Shown here piece after piece: positions 49,611-57,234 of a stretch of DNA of 64,000 bases. Source of the stretch: DATKQY01 sp035532475. GTDB taxonomy: Bacteria > Actinomycetota > Acidimicrobiia > Acidimicrobiales > Bog-793. The stretch spans positions 1 to 64,000 of the forward strand of contig DATKQY010000008.1 in the NCBI GenBank assembly GCA_035532475.1. Reading direction: 5' to 3'. The notes under the pieces were generated by a model, which ran no database searches, was not told the origin of the DNA, and saw only the letters and a list, made by a program, of their open reading frames with translations. Numbering within the stretch: the first letter of the stretch is position 1; the number at the start of each line of letters is the position of its first letter. A program made the translations under genes and the position numbers.

Positions 49611-50870
49611 TCATGCCCCCCAGTTCGGCTTCGGGTAGAGCGCCTTCACGGATCCGGGGGCGTTCGTCGGGATGACCTGGAGGTACTTGCCGCTCTGCCA
49701 CTGGAAGGCGAACGCGGCCGCCGAGAGGTTCTCGCCGAGCGAGTTGAACTTCACCGAGCCCATGACGCTCGCGAACGTCTTGCCGCTGTGGAGGTAGGTG
49801 ATGATCTTCTGGTTGTTGAAGCCGCCGGTGGCGACGACCGCCTGCGCGACCACCTGGCCGACCGCGTAGGCCTCGGCGACGTCGGAGTTGACGTCCGAGG
49901 CCGACCCGCCGTAGAGCTTCAGGTACTCGCTGACCATCGCCTTGCTCGTCGCGTTCCGGTAGCCCGGGTACCAGGCGTTCGGGACCATGACGCCGCCCGT
50001 GTTCGACGCGCCGACCGCCTTCACGAACGCCGCGCCCTGGTCAGGGCCGGCCGTCGCGATGAACGCCCGCGGGTTGTAGTGCTGCTGGGCGAAGGCCTGG
50101 ATGAACGCCGAGACGGTCGGGACGTCGACCGAGCCGAGGAGGACGACCTGGGCCTTCGACGCCGCCACGGCATCCGCGATCGGCGTGAAGTCGGTCACCT
50201 CGGCGGGGAACACGTGCGTGTACACGGTCTTCACGCCCGCCTTCTGCAGGATCGCCTGGGCGACCGGCAGCTGCGGCTGGGTGAACGGGTCGTTCGACGT
50301 CGGGTAGGCGGCGGTTTTCGGCCGGGCCGACTTCGGCAGCGACGCGATCCACTTCGCGAAGGGGATGAGGCTGTCCTCGACCGGCAGGGCGACGTCGAAC
50401 AGGTTCGGCAGGTGCAGCGCGAAGACGCTCGGCGCCCCGCCTGCTCCCTCGACGAAGGCGTACCCGTAGCGGTGCGCGACCTTCGCCGCCGGGCCGGTCA
50501 GCAGCGAGGAGAACGGCCCGAACGTCAGCGCGACGTGCTTCACCGAGATGAGGTTCTGGTAGTTGGTGACCACCTGCACCGGGCTCGACGCGTCCGAGAT
50601 GATGTCGAGGTTCACATGGTGGCCGAGGAGGCCACCCTTTGCGTTCACATCGGCGGCCCACAGCTTGTAGCCGCGCTCGAACGCGATGCCGTCAGCGGAG
50701 AAGTCCCCGGACAGCGACAGCGAGATGCCGATCGTGATCGGTGCCTTCGAGGCGCGCTGGGTGCTCGCGCCCGCACTACCGGCGACGGCGCTCCCCACGA
50801 GCGCGCCGCTGGCCAGCACCGCGCCGAGGCTGAACAGCCTGGCGCGCCTTGTCGAATTCCCCCCTGGCAT
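49611..50870 (-). CDS. Periplasmic-type substrate-binding protein of the Liv ABC importer
   Basis: This is a 419-residue exported protein. A basic start and hydrophobic signal (ARLFSLGAVLASGALVGSAVAGSAGAS) are followed by a Peripla_BP_6 type I binding fold. Marks are ITIGISLSLSGDFSADGIAFERGYKLWAADVNAKGG (family start), DASSPVQVVTNYQNLI and VHVFPAEVTDFTPIADAV-like strands. No lipobox Cys is clear. It recognises the substrate outside the cell. ATG 50870 has GGGAG upstream. The gene follows the 3-hydroxyisobutyrate-dehydrogenase-like gene by 120 bases. Confidence 0.93.
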   Translation of the reverse strand: MPGGNSTRRARLFSLGAVLASGALVGSAVAGSAGASTQRASKAPITIGISLSLSGDFSADGIAFERGYKLWAADVNAKGGLLGHHVNLDIISDASSPVQVVTNYQNLISVKHVALTFGPFSSLLTGPAAKVAHRYGYAFVEGAGGAPSVFALHLPNLFDVALPVEDSLIPFAKWIASLPKSARPKTAAYPTSNDPFTQPQLPVAQAILQKAGVKTVYTHVFPAEVTDFTPIADAVAASKAQVVLLGSVDVPTVSAFIQAFAQQHYNPRAFIATAGPDQGAAFVKAVGASNTGGVMVPNAWYPGYRNATSKAMVSEYLKLYGGSASDVNSDVAEAYAVGQVVAQAVVATGGFNNQKIITYLHSGKTFASVMGSVKFNSLGENLSAAAFAFQWQSGKYLQVIPTNAPGSVKALYPKPNWGA

Positions 50871-50990
50871 GATCTCCCATTCTCCTTCCCGTCCGCCTCG
50901 ACGGCGGACCCTCGACCGGCGGGCCATCGGTCCGCCGGAGCCTCCCGCAGCCGGCCGAGCCCCCGGGCCGGCCGGTTGCGGCACTCCTTC

Positions 50991-51932
50991 CTAGCCGCCC
51001 TGCGCCGGCCTGAGGCCGTCGGTCACCGCGGTCGGGTCGGCTTGGATCTCGAGGCCGGCACCGCGGGCCTCCGAGGTGATGAGCGCCGCGAAGTCGAGAT
51101 CGCCGAGACCCTCGCCCACACCCGCCTGGACGATCTGGTGGACGAGCGCCGCGACCGGCATCGGCACCTCGAGCTGGCGGGCGACATCGAGGCCGAGGTC
51201 GAAGTCCTTTCGGAGCAGCTTCGTCGTGAACGTCGGCGTGAACTCCAGGTTCACGAGCGACGGGGTCTTGTAGCGGGAGAAGGTGGAGCCCATCACGCTG
51301 TCGTTCAAGAACGCGAGGAAGTCGCGCCGCTCGACGCCGGCCTTCTCGGCGAGCACGGTCACCTCGATCAGCGACTGGATGACGACGCCGAGGAATAGGT
51401 TGTGGCACAGCTTCACGAGCCGGGCGACCTCGCCGTCGCCCACGTAGGTCACGCCGGCGCCGATCATGTCGAGGTAGGGACGCGCCTCGTCGAACGCCGT
51501 CCGCGGCCCGGAGACCGCCATCGTCAAACGCCCGGCGCGCGCCACCTTCGGGTTGCCGCTCACCGGCGCCGCGAGGAACGCCGTGCCGCGTTGCTCGGCC
51601 GCCTGGCGGGCTGCGACCGAGGCCTCGACGGAGACCGTGGAGCAGTCGACGACGATCGCCGGCGCCTCGTCCTGGACGAGCAGGCCGCCCTCCCCCGTCA
51701 GCACCGCGAGCAGATCCTCCGAGGAGCCGACCGTGACGAACACGATCTGGCGACCGGCGAGGTCAGCGATCGTCTCGGCCGGCTTCGCGCCCTCGCCGAC
51801 CAGCGGCTCGAGCTTCGCCGGCGTCCGGTTGTAGGCCGCGAGGTCGCAGCCGGCCCGCAGGAGGCGCCGCGCCATGTCCGTGCCCATCCTGCCGGTTCCG
51901 ATCCAGCCGATGGTGTGCGCGCCGGCTGCCAT
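50991..51932 (-). CDS. 3-hydroxyisobutyrate dehydrogenase-family oxidoreductase
   Basis: The 313-residue beta-hydroxyacid dehydrogenase has a Rossmann start (IGWIGTGRMGTDMARRLL) and the substrate motif DCSTVSVEASVAARQ. It then has APVSGNPKVARAGRLTMAVSG and the catalytic Lys helix VARLVKLCHNLFLG. The C-terminal domain is complete. It oxidises a beta-hydroxyacid or reduces the semialdehyde. It is the first gene after the divergent promoter region and thus probably heads the whole minus-strand unit. ATG 51932 has GGAGGG just upstream. Confidence 0.93.
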   Translation of the reverse strand: MAAGAHTIGWIGTGRMGTDMARRLLRAGCDLAAYNRTPAKLEPLVGEGAKPAETIADLAGRQIVFVTVGSSEDLLAVLTGEGGLLVQDEAPAIVVDCSTVSVEASVAARQAAEQRGTAFLAAPVSGNPKVARAGRLTMAVSGPRTAFDEARPYLDMIGAGVTYVGDGEVARLVKLCHNLFLGVVIQSLIEVTVLAEKAGVERRDFLAFLNDSVMGSTFSRYKTPSLVNLEFTPTFTTKLLRKDFDLGLDVARQLEVPMPVAALVHQIVQAGVGEGLGDLDFAALITSEARGAGLEIQADPTAVTDGLRPAQGG

Positions 51933-51944
51933 ACCCCTCCCTTT

Positions 51945-51958
51945 GACAAACGATTGCA
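51945..51958. promoter_or_regulatory. LacI-type operator-like site, left
   Basis: GACAAACGATTGCA matches 11 of 14 positions of TGCAAACGTTTGCA and centres on the CG typical of LacI-family sites. It lies 13 bases before the start of the dehydrogenase gene. A second, better copy lies 87 bases away. Confidence 0.5.
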
Positions 51959-52031
51959 GTCACTCTGGCAGTCAGGTGCCTTGCTGTCAAGGCAATCCGG
52001 CGGACTGCGAGCCCGCGCTGCTTGTCCCTCC

Positions 52032-52045
52032 TACAAACGTATGCA
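52032..52045. promoter_or_regulatory. LacI-type operator-like site, right
   Basis: TACAAACGTATGCA matches 12 of 14 positions of the generic LacI-family palindrome TGCAAACGTTTGCA. It precedes the hydrolase start at 52084. Paired sites between divergent genes fit control of both units by the LacI protein encoded at 53148-54248, perhaps with looping. Confidence 0.55.
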
Positions 52046-52083
52046 ACCATGTCCGCACCCCAGGTGAGCGAGGAGCCGAGGAC

Positions 52084-53151
52084 GTGAGCACCACCAGGGA
52101 TCCCCAGCTCGCTACCGCGATCGAGCATTGGGCGGCGCGTTTCGTGGCGAACGGCGCCGACGCGAACGACGTCGAGGAGGTCGCCCGGGAGGTCGGGCAC
52201 TGGGACGGCTGGTGCGCGGCGTGGTCGGTGATCGGCGCGCGCCACGAGGCGCTCGGTCGGGTGGCCCTCGCCGAGGGTCGGCAGCGCTCCGCCGGTGAGC
52301 ACCTCGCCCAGGCGGCGACGAGCTACCACTTCGGCAAGTTCCTGTTCGTACACCGGCCCGAGGAGGCCCGGACCGCGCACCTCGCCGCGGTGCGCTGCCT
52401 GTCCGATGCCCTTGCCTGGCTGGACCCGCCGGGGCGGAGGGAGCTGGTGCCGTTCTCCGGGTCGCACCTCGTCGGTGTGCTCCGGCTGCCGCCGCGCCCG
52501 GGCGCCCGTCCGGTCGTGGTCCTCGTCCCGGGGCTTGACTCGACGAAGGAGGAGCTCCGTCTGGTGGAGGCGTCGTTGCTCGACCGTGGCGTCGGCACCT
52601 TCGCGCTCGACGGCCCGGGTCAGGGCGAGGCCGAGTACGAGCTGCCGATCCGGCCGGACTGGGAGGTGCCGATCGGCGCGGTGCTCGACCACCTCTCGCG
52701 CCTCGTCGACGTCGACGCCGAGCGGATCGGCATCTGGGGTGTGAGCCTCGGCGGCTACTACGCCCCCCGGGCGGCGAGCGGGGACGAGCGCCTACGGGCC
52801 TGCATCGCCCTCTCGGGACCCTACGCGCTCGGCCCCGCCTGGGAGCGCCTGCCGAGCCTGACCCGCGACGCCTTCCGGGCTCGCTCGCACGCCGCCTCGG
52901 AGGCGGAAGCGGCCAGCCGGGCGGCCGAGCTCACCCTGGCGGGCCGGTCCGCGGCGATCCGCTGCCCGCTGCTCGTCGTGTCCGGCAAGCGCGACCGCCT
53001 CTTCCCCTGGCAGGACGCGGCCCGCCTCGCCGGCGAGGCGCCCCGCGGCGAGCTCCTCCTCCTCGAGGAGGGCAACCACGGCTGCGCGAACACCGTCTAC
53101 CGCCACCGCCCCTACGCCGCCGACTGGATGGCCGCCCAGCTGTCCGCCTAG
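52084..53151 (+). CDS. Alpha/beta hydrolase similar to 2,6-dihydroxypseudooxynicotine hydrolase
   Basis: The 355-residue enzyme has an N-terminal helical cap (about 1-120: HWDGWCAAWSVIGARHEALG, AATSYHFGKFLFVH) and an alpha/beta-hydrolase core. The core has Ser221 (GVSLGGYY), Asp304 (GKRDRLFPW) and His332 (NHGCANTVY). The cap and triad spacing resemble DHPON hydrolase of nicotine degradation, which splits a C-C bond, and related FrsA-like esterases. The exact substrate cannot be told. GTG 52084 is preceded by a purine-rich site. It diverges from the dehydrogenase/Liv unit and its stop overlaps the LacI gene's end. Confidence 0.85.
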   Translation: MSTTRDPQLATAIEHWAARFVANGADANDVEEVAREVGHWDGWCAAWSVIGARHEALGRVALAEGRQRSAGEHLAQAATSYHFGKFLFVHRPEEARTAHLAAVRCLSDALAWLDPPGRRELVPFSGSHLVGVLRLPPRPGARPVVVLVPGLDSTKEELRLVEASLLDRGVGTFALDGPGQGEAEYELPIRPDWEVPIGAVLDHLSRLVDVDAERIGIWGVSLGGYYAPRAASGDERLRACIALSGPYALGPAWERLPSLTRDAFRARSHAASEAEAASRAAELTLAGRSAAIRCPLLVVSGKRDRLFPWQDAARLAGEAPRGELLLLEEGNHGCANTVYRHRPYAADWMAAQLSA

Positions 53152-54248
53152 CGGGCTCCGGGGGAGCTGCGCGGCGGGCCCGTCGAGGCGCGCACGACGA
53201 GCTCCGGGGGAAGGAAGAGGAGCTTCACCGGCGCGGTCGGGTTGGCGATCCGGTCGAGCAGGAGCTGCGCGGCCTCGACGCCCACCTCGTAGTGCGGCAG
53301 GCGCACGGTCGTGAGGGGCGGCGCGATCCGGTCCATGAACGGCGTGTCGTTGAACCCGACGAGCGAGATGTCGCCCGGGCAGGACAGTCCCGCCTCGTCG
53401 AAGGCGCGCAGGCAGCCGAGCGCGATCATGTCGTTCCCCGCGACGATCGCCGTGAAGCCGACGCCCCGGCCGAGCAGCTCGCGCGTCCCCCGGTACCCCT
53501 CGGCCTGCGAGAAGCTCTCGGCGAAGGCCATGCGGCGGTCGTCAGGAGAGAGGCCGAGCGCCCGGAGCCCGGCGACGAAGCCCTGGAAGCGGCGGAAGCC
53601 GGTCGAGAAGCGCTGTGGGCCGGCCACGTGGGCGATGTCGCGGTGGCCGAGAGAGACCAGATGGGCGACGGCGTGGCGCATCCCGGCCTCGTCGTCGACC
53701 GACACCGACGGCAGCAGATGGTCGTCGACGACCCGGTTCACGAGCACGACCGGCAGGCCACTTCGCGCGATGGCGACGAGCTGGGGATGGCGCCGTTGCG
53801 CCGTCGCCGCGATGAGCCCGTCGATGTAGCGGTCGCGCATCCCTTCCAGCACCAGCCGCTCCCGCTCGGCGTCGTTGTCCGTGTTGCCGATCAGCGCCAC
53901 GTACCCCTTCGGGGCGAGCCGGTCCTCGATCCCGCGGACGATCGGCGGGAAGAGCGGGTTGGTGAGGTCGGGGAGCAGCACCCCGACGGTGGAGGAGCGG
54001 CGCGTCTTCAGGCTCCGCGCCAGATGGTCGGGGCGGTAGTCGAGCTGGCGCGCCGCGTCCTCGACGCGGCGCGCCGTCTCCTCGCGCACGAGACCGCGCG
54101 TCTTCTGGTTGAGAGCCCTCGAGGCGGTGGCGGGATGGACCCCCGCGAGGCTCGCCACCTCACGAAGCGTCACCTTGCCGTCGGCGCCCGGCGCGACGCG
54201 GGCGTTGACGCCCGAGGACCGTGCGGGTCCCCGGCCGTCCGGGCTCAC
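53148..54248 (-). CDS. LacI family transcriptional regulator of the catabolic region
   Basis: The 366-residue repressor has a 25-residue lead, then a helix-turn-helix (VTLREVASLAGVHPATASRALNQ) and hinge (YRPDHLARSLKT). The ligand domain shows VGVLLPDLTNPLFPPIVRGIED, AGNDMIALGCLRAFDEAGL and CPGDISLVGFNDTPFMDRIAPPLTTV. GTG 54248 overlaps the preceding small membrane protein's stop (GTGA). It converges with the hydrolase gene, with ends overlapping by four bases. Two LacI-type sites in the nearby divergent promoter are its likely targets. The inducer may be the compound carried by the Liv importer or a breakdown product. Confidence 0.93.
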   Translation of the reverse strand: MSPDGRGPARSSGVNARVAPGADGKVTLREVASLAGVHPATASRALNQKTRGLVREETARRVEDAARQLDYRPDHLARSLKTRRSSTVGVLLPDLTNPLFPPIVRGIEDRLAPKGYVALIGNTDNDAERERLVLEGMRDRYIDGLIAATAQRRHPQLVAIARSGLPVVLVNRVVDDHLLPSVSVDDEAGMRHAVAHLVSLGHRDIAHVAGPQRFSTGFRRFQGFVAGLRALGLSPDDRRMAFAESFSQAEGYRGTRELLGRGVGFTAIVAGNDMIALGCLRAFDEAGLSCPGDISLVGFNDTPFMDRIAPPLTTVRLPHYEVGVEAAQLLLDRIANPTAPVKLLFLPPELVVRASTGPPRSSPGAR

Positions 54249-54463
54249 GGCTGGTCCGTCCGGGTCGCCGCCCGCCGGGCATTGCCGGTGATCCGCCAGG
54301 TCGCGGCGGCGAACGCGAGCGAGATCACGGCGAGCGCGATGTGCACGCCGCGGAAGGACCACGACTGCGTCTTGTCCACGACCATGTTGCGCACGAGGAC
54401 GACCCAGACCCACACGGCCCACACGACCGAGAGTCGCAGCACGGTCGCAGCTCGTCGGCTCAC
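54245..54463 (-). CDS. Small two-helix membrane protein (SCO4848-like)
   Basis: This is a 72-residue protein with two membrane helices, LSVVWAVWVWVVLVRNMVV and GVHIALAVISLAFAAATW, joined by a polar loop (DKTQSWSFRG) and ending in a basic tail. Size and layout resemble the actinobacterial SCO4848 family, whose function is unknown. It starts at GTG 54463 and overlaps the LacI gene as GTGA, yet I see no functional link. Confidence 0.68.
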   Translation of the reverse strand: MSRRAATVLRLSVVWAVWVWVVLVRNMVVDKTQSWSFRGVHIALAVISLAFAAATWRITGNARRAATRTDQP

Positions 54464-54525
54464 CGACGCGAAGCGTACCGGTCCAGCCGGGAGCGGGCCT
54501 GCAAGGGGGCCGACGCGCCGGCCAC

Positions 54526-55215
54526 TCAGCTCGCGCTCGGCATGCCGAGGATGCTCCAGCCGACGTCGGGGAAGCCCGCCGCCTCGGCGACGGCCGCCGA
54601 CGTTGCGTTGTCGGCCCGGTGGAGGTAGGTCGCGACGCCCCCCTCGTCGTAGACGCGGCGCGCGGCCTGTGCGACGAGGCGCCGCGCGATCCCGCGGCCA
54701 CGGTGCTCGGGCTCGGTCGCGACGGAGAGCTCCTGTCCGAGCCCGTCGTGGCGCTTCCTCCCGACTCCGGCCGCGTAGGTCCCGTCGTCGGCGAGCGCGA
54801 CGAGGACGTCGCCGTTGAACGGATGGAGCCACTCCGGCACGCGCGGGTCGTCTCTCGGCAGCCAGACGCCGGCGTCGGGAAGGTCGCTCACCTGCTGGCA
54901 CCAGCGGAACACGCCGCGCCGCAGCTCGGTCCCGGGAGCACCGACGAGGTCGCCGATGCGCTCGGCGACGAGCGCCAGGCCGCCGGCGGCCGCGAGCTCG
55001 CCCACCGCGCAGAGCACGCCCGGCGGGACCGAGAGCACGGTCCCGGCGACCGTGCCGACGCCGGCGACGGGGCGGACGGCTCCGTCCCATCCCGGCTCGG
55101 ATCGAAGCTGCGAGGCGACGACGTCGAGGCGGCCGCCGGGTGGCCATGCGCCGAGCCAGTGCTCGAGGTGCGCCTCCAGCCGCCTCGCCAGCTCGTCGTA
55201 GGCCGACCCGACCAC
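54526..55215 (-). CDS. GNAT family N-acetyltransferase
   Basis: The 229-residue protein has a variable N-terminal half (about 1-130) and a C-terminal GNAT domain. That domain carries the acetyl-CoA pyrophosphate-binding motif ATEPEHRGRGIARRLVAQAARRVYDEG and RADNATSAAVAEAAGF. The N-terminal part resembles a degenerate second GNAT domain but lacks the motif. It starts at GTG 55215. It is separated from the membrane protein gene by about 60 bases and diverges from the acyl-CoA-dehydrogenase-like gene. The acceptor is unknown. Confidence 0.85.
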   Translation of the reverse strand: MVGSAYDELARRLEAHLEHWLGAWPPGGRLDVVASQLRSEPGWDGAVRPVAGVGTVAGTVLSVPPGVLCAVGELAAAGGLALVAERIGDLVGAPGTELRRGVFRWCQQVSDLPDAGVWLPRDDPRVPEWLHPFNGDVLVALADDGTYAAGVGRKRHDGLGQELSVATEPEHRGRGIARRLVAQAARRVYDEGGVATYLHRADNATSAAVAEAAGFPDVGWSILGMPSAS

Positions 55216-55355
55216 CTGCGTCCCCCTCCGGTCCCGTGTGCGCCGCGCAGCCTACCGGCGCCCTTGGCTACGGTCCTCGGAGTGCTGAACCCGCCCCGGC
55301 GTGCGACCCCGGGTCGCACGCCGTACCGGGCGGCGAGCGCGAGGAGGGCGCACGG

Positions 55356-56363
55356 GTGGAGCCGACCGATGGCATCGTGGAGTCGGCGAGGCGGCTCGCC
55401 GACGACGTGCTCTTCCCGGGCGCCCTCGAGGTGGACGCCTCAGAGCTCGTGCCGCTGGAGCGGCTCGACGCGCTGGCGGGCGCGGGCCTGTACGGCCTCG
55501 CCGGCCCGCGCGAGGCCGGCGGGCTCGGCGCCGACCTCGGCACCTTCTCCGGCGTCATGGAGGCGCTGGCCGGCGGCTGCCTCACGACGGCGTTCGTCTG
55601 GGCGCAGCACCACGGCGCGGTGCGCACGCTTGCCGCCGCGGCCCCCTCCGCGCTCCGCTCGGAGTGGCTGGGGCCCCTCTGCAACGGCGAGCGACGTGCG
55701 GGCGCGGCCTTCGCCGGCCTGCGCCGCCCCGGCCCTCCCGTCCTCACCGCCCGGCCGGCAGACGGCGGCTACGAGCTCGAGGGAAGCGCCCCGTGGGTCA
55801 CCGGCTGGGGGAGGATCGACGTGGTGCACGTCGCGGCGCGCACCGACGACGGCCGGGTGGTCTGGTCGCTCCTCGACGCGACGGCCTCGCCGACGCTCGC
55901 GGTCGAGCCGCTGCGCCTCGCCGCGCTCGACGCCAGCGGGACGGTGACGCTGCGCTTCTCGGGCCAGCGGGTGCCCGAGGCCCGGGTCACCCTCGTCGAG
56001 GAGGTGCAGGCCTGGCGGACGCGAGACGCCGCGGGACTGCGGCCCAACGCCTCGCACGCCCTCGGCGTCGCCGGGCGCGCGCTCGCGCTCATCGGGGGCA
56101 GCTCCCTCGACGCCGAGCTGGCGGCGTGCCGCAGCTCCCTCGACGCCGCGGCGCCCGCCGGGCTGCCCGCGGCTCGCGCCTGGGCCTCCGAGCTCGCCGT
56201 CCGGGCCGCGTCGCTCCTCGTCGTCGCAGGCGGCGGGCGCTCCGTGCTGCGTTCGAGCCACGCCCAGCGGCTCGCCCGTGAGGCGATGTTCCTCCTCGTC
56301 TTCGGCCAGACCGCCGAGATCCGCACGGAACAGCTCACGCGGCTGGCGCCTCCGGCCGCCTGA
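55356..56363 (+). CDS. Acyl-CoA dehydrogenase-like flavoprotein
   Basis: The 335-residue protein resembles acyl-CoA dehydrogenases. LYGLAGPREAGGLGADLGTFSGVMEALAGGC fits the N-terminal helices. AFAGLRRPG, APWVTGWGRIDVVHVAARTDDGR and LRFSGQRVPEARV fit the middle beta domain. The C-terminal helical part is short (about 110 residues) and I cannot identify the catalytic Glu. It may be a monooxygenase-like or inactive homologue of the family. GTG 55356 is preceded by GAGGAGG. It is divergent from the GNAT and precedes the TetR/MFS pair on the same strand. Confidence 0.8.
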   Translation: MEPTDGIVESARRLADDVLFPGALEVDASELVPLERLDALAGAGLYGLAGPREAGGLGADLGTFSGVMEALAGGCLTTAFVWAQHHGAVRTLAAAAPSALRSEWLGPLCNGERRAGAAFAGLRRPGPPVLTARPADGGYELEGSAPWVTGWGRIDVVHVAARTDDGRVVWSLLDATASPTLAVEPLRLAALDASGTVTLRFSGQRVPEARVTLVEEVQAWRTRDAAGLRPNASHALGVAGRALALIGGSSLDAELAACRSSLDAAAPAGLPAARAWASELAVRAASLLVVAGGGRSVLRSSHAQRLAREAMFLLVFGQTAEIRTEQLTRLAPPAA

Positions 56364-56418
56364 GCTGGAGACGACCCCTCACCTTGCTCCCGCCGGAGCC
56401 GGCTGGCTAACCTCAGGT

Positions 56419-56433
56419 ACGAAACCGTTTCGT
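56419..56433 (+). promoter_or_regulatory. TetR operator-like palindrome
   Basis: ACGAAAC-C-GTTTCGT is a perfect 7-bp inverted repeat around one base, 18 bases before the TetR start. Such GAAAC...GTTTC sites are common for TetR-family self-control, so autoregulation, perhaps with the efflux gene, is likely. Confidence 0.6.
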
Positions 56434-56451
56434 TCAGGAGATGGGACCGCC

Positions 56452-57135
56452 ATGCCCGTTCCGAGGGGCGCAACCGACACCGAAGCCGGCACCACCGGGG
56501 CCGGCTCCACCGAGGCGGGCGCCGCCGCGCGCTGGTGCGGCGGTCGCCTCGGCCCGGACCGGCTCGCCGCGATCCTCGGCTCGGCGCTCGGTCTGCTCGC
56601 CGAGAACGGCTACGACCGCCTGACGCTCGACGCGGTCGCGGCCCGTGCACGCGCCAGCAAGGCGACCCTCTACCGCCGCTGGGCCTCGAAGGCGGAGCTG
56701 GTCGTCGACGCGATCGCGACGATCGCGCCCTCCGCCGAGGTGCCGGACACGGGCTCGTTGCGCGGCGATCTCCAGCTGATCTGCGGGACCATCACGGGCA
56801 TCGGCGAGTCGCGCGCCAAGGTGATGCGCGGCCTCGCCACCGCGCTCCACCACCACCCCGACCTGATGCGGGTCTTCGAGGAGCGCTTCGTCAGCACGCG
56901 TGAGTGCGCCTTCAAGACGGTGTTCGCCCGCGCGGCCGCCCGCGGCGAGATCCTCCCCGAGCGCGACCTCGAGATGCTGCTCGTGCTCGTGCCGGCGCTG
57001 GTCTTCCACCGCCTGCTCCTCACCTCTAAGCCCGTCGACGCCGCCTACGTGCGCCGGATCCTCGACGAGGTCGTGCTGCCCCTGGCGACGGTACCGCCCC
57101 CGGCGACGGGGCCGTCCCCCCCCTGGCCCACCTGA
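56452..57135 (+). CDS. TetR family transcriptional regulator
   Basis: The 227-residue repressor has a Thr/Gly/Ala-rich lead (about 1-32) and a TetR helix-turn-helix, ALGLLAENGYDRLTLDAVAARARASKATLYRRW. A ligand domain contains VMRGLATALHHHPDLMRVFEERFV, a region seen in AcrR-like regulators with a C-terminal TetR_C_16-type fold. It begins at ATG 56452. The gene is followed by a DHA2 efflux pump, which it probably represses until a drug-like ligand binds. Confidence 0.93.
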   Translation: MPVPRGATDTEAGTTGAGSTEAGAAARWCGGRLGPDRLAAILGSALGLLAENGYDRLTLDAVAARARASKATLYRRWASKAELVVDAIATIAPSAEVPDTGSLRGDLQLICGTITGIGESRAKVMRGLATALHHHPDLMRVFEERFVSTRECAFKTVFARAAARGEILPERDLEMLLVLVPALVFHRLLLTSKPVDAAYVRRILDEVVLPLATVPPPATGPSPPWPT

Positions 57136-57234
57136 CCCCCACGCCCCCCGACCGAGCCGCAGCCGCCGCGCCACGCCGACCCCGAGCTCCAAGCCAGCAG
57201 CCGACCCCCGACCGCCGAACCCAGGAGAGCCTCC

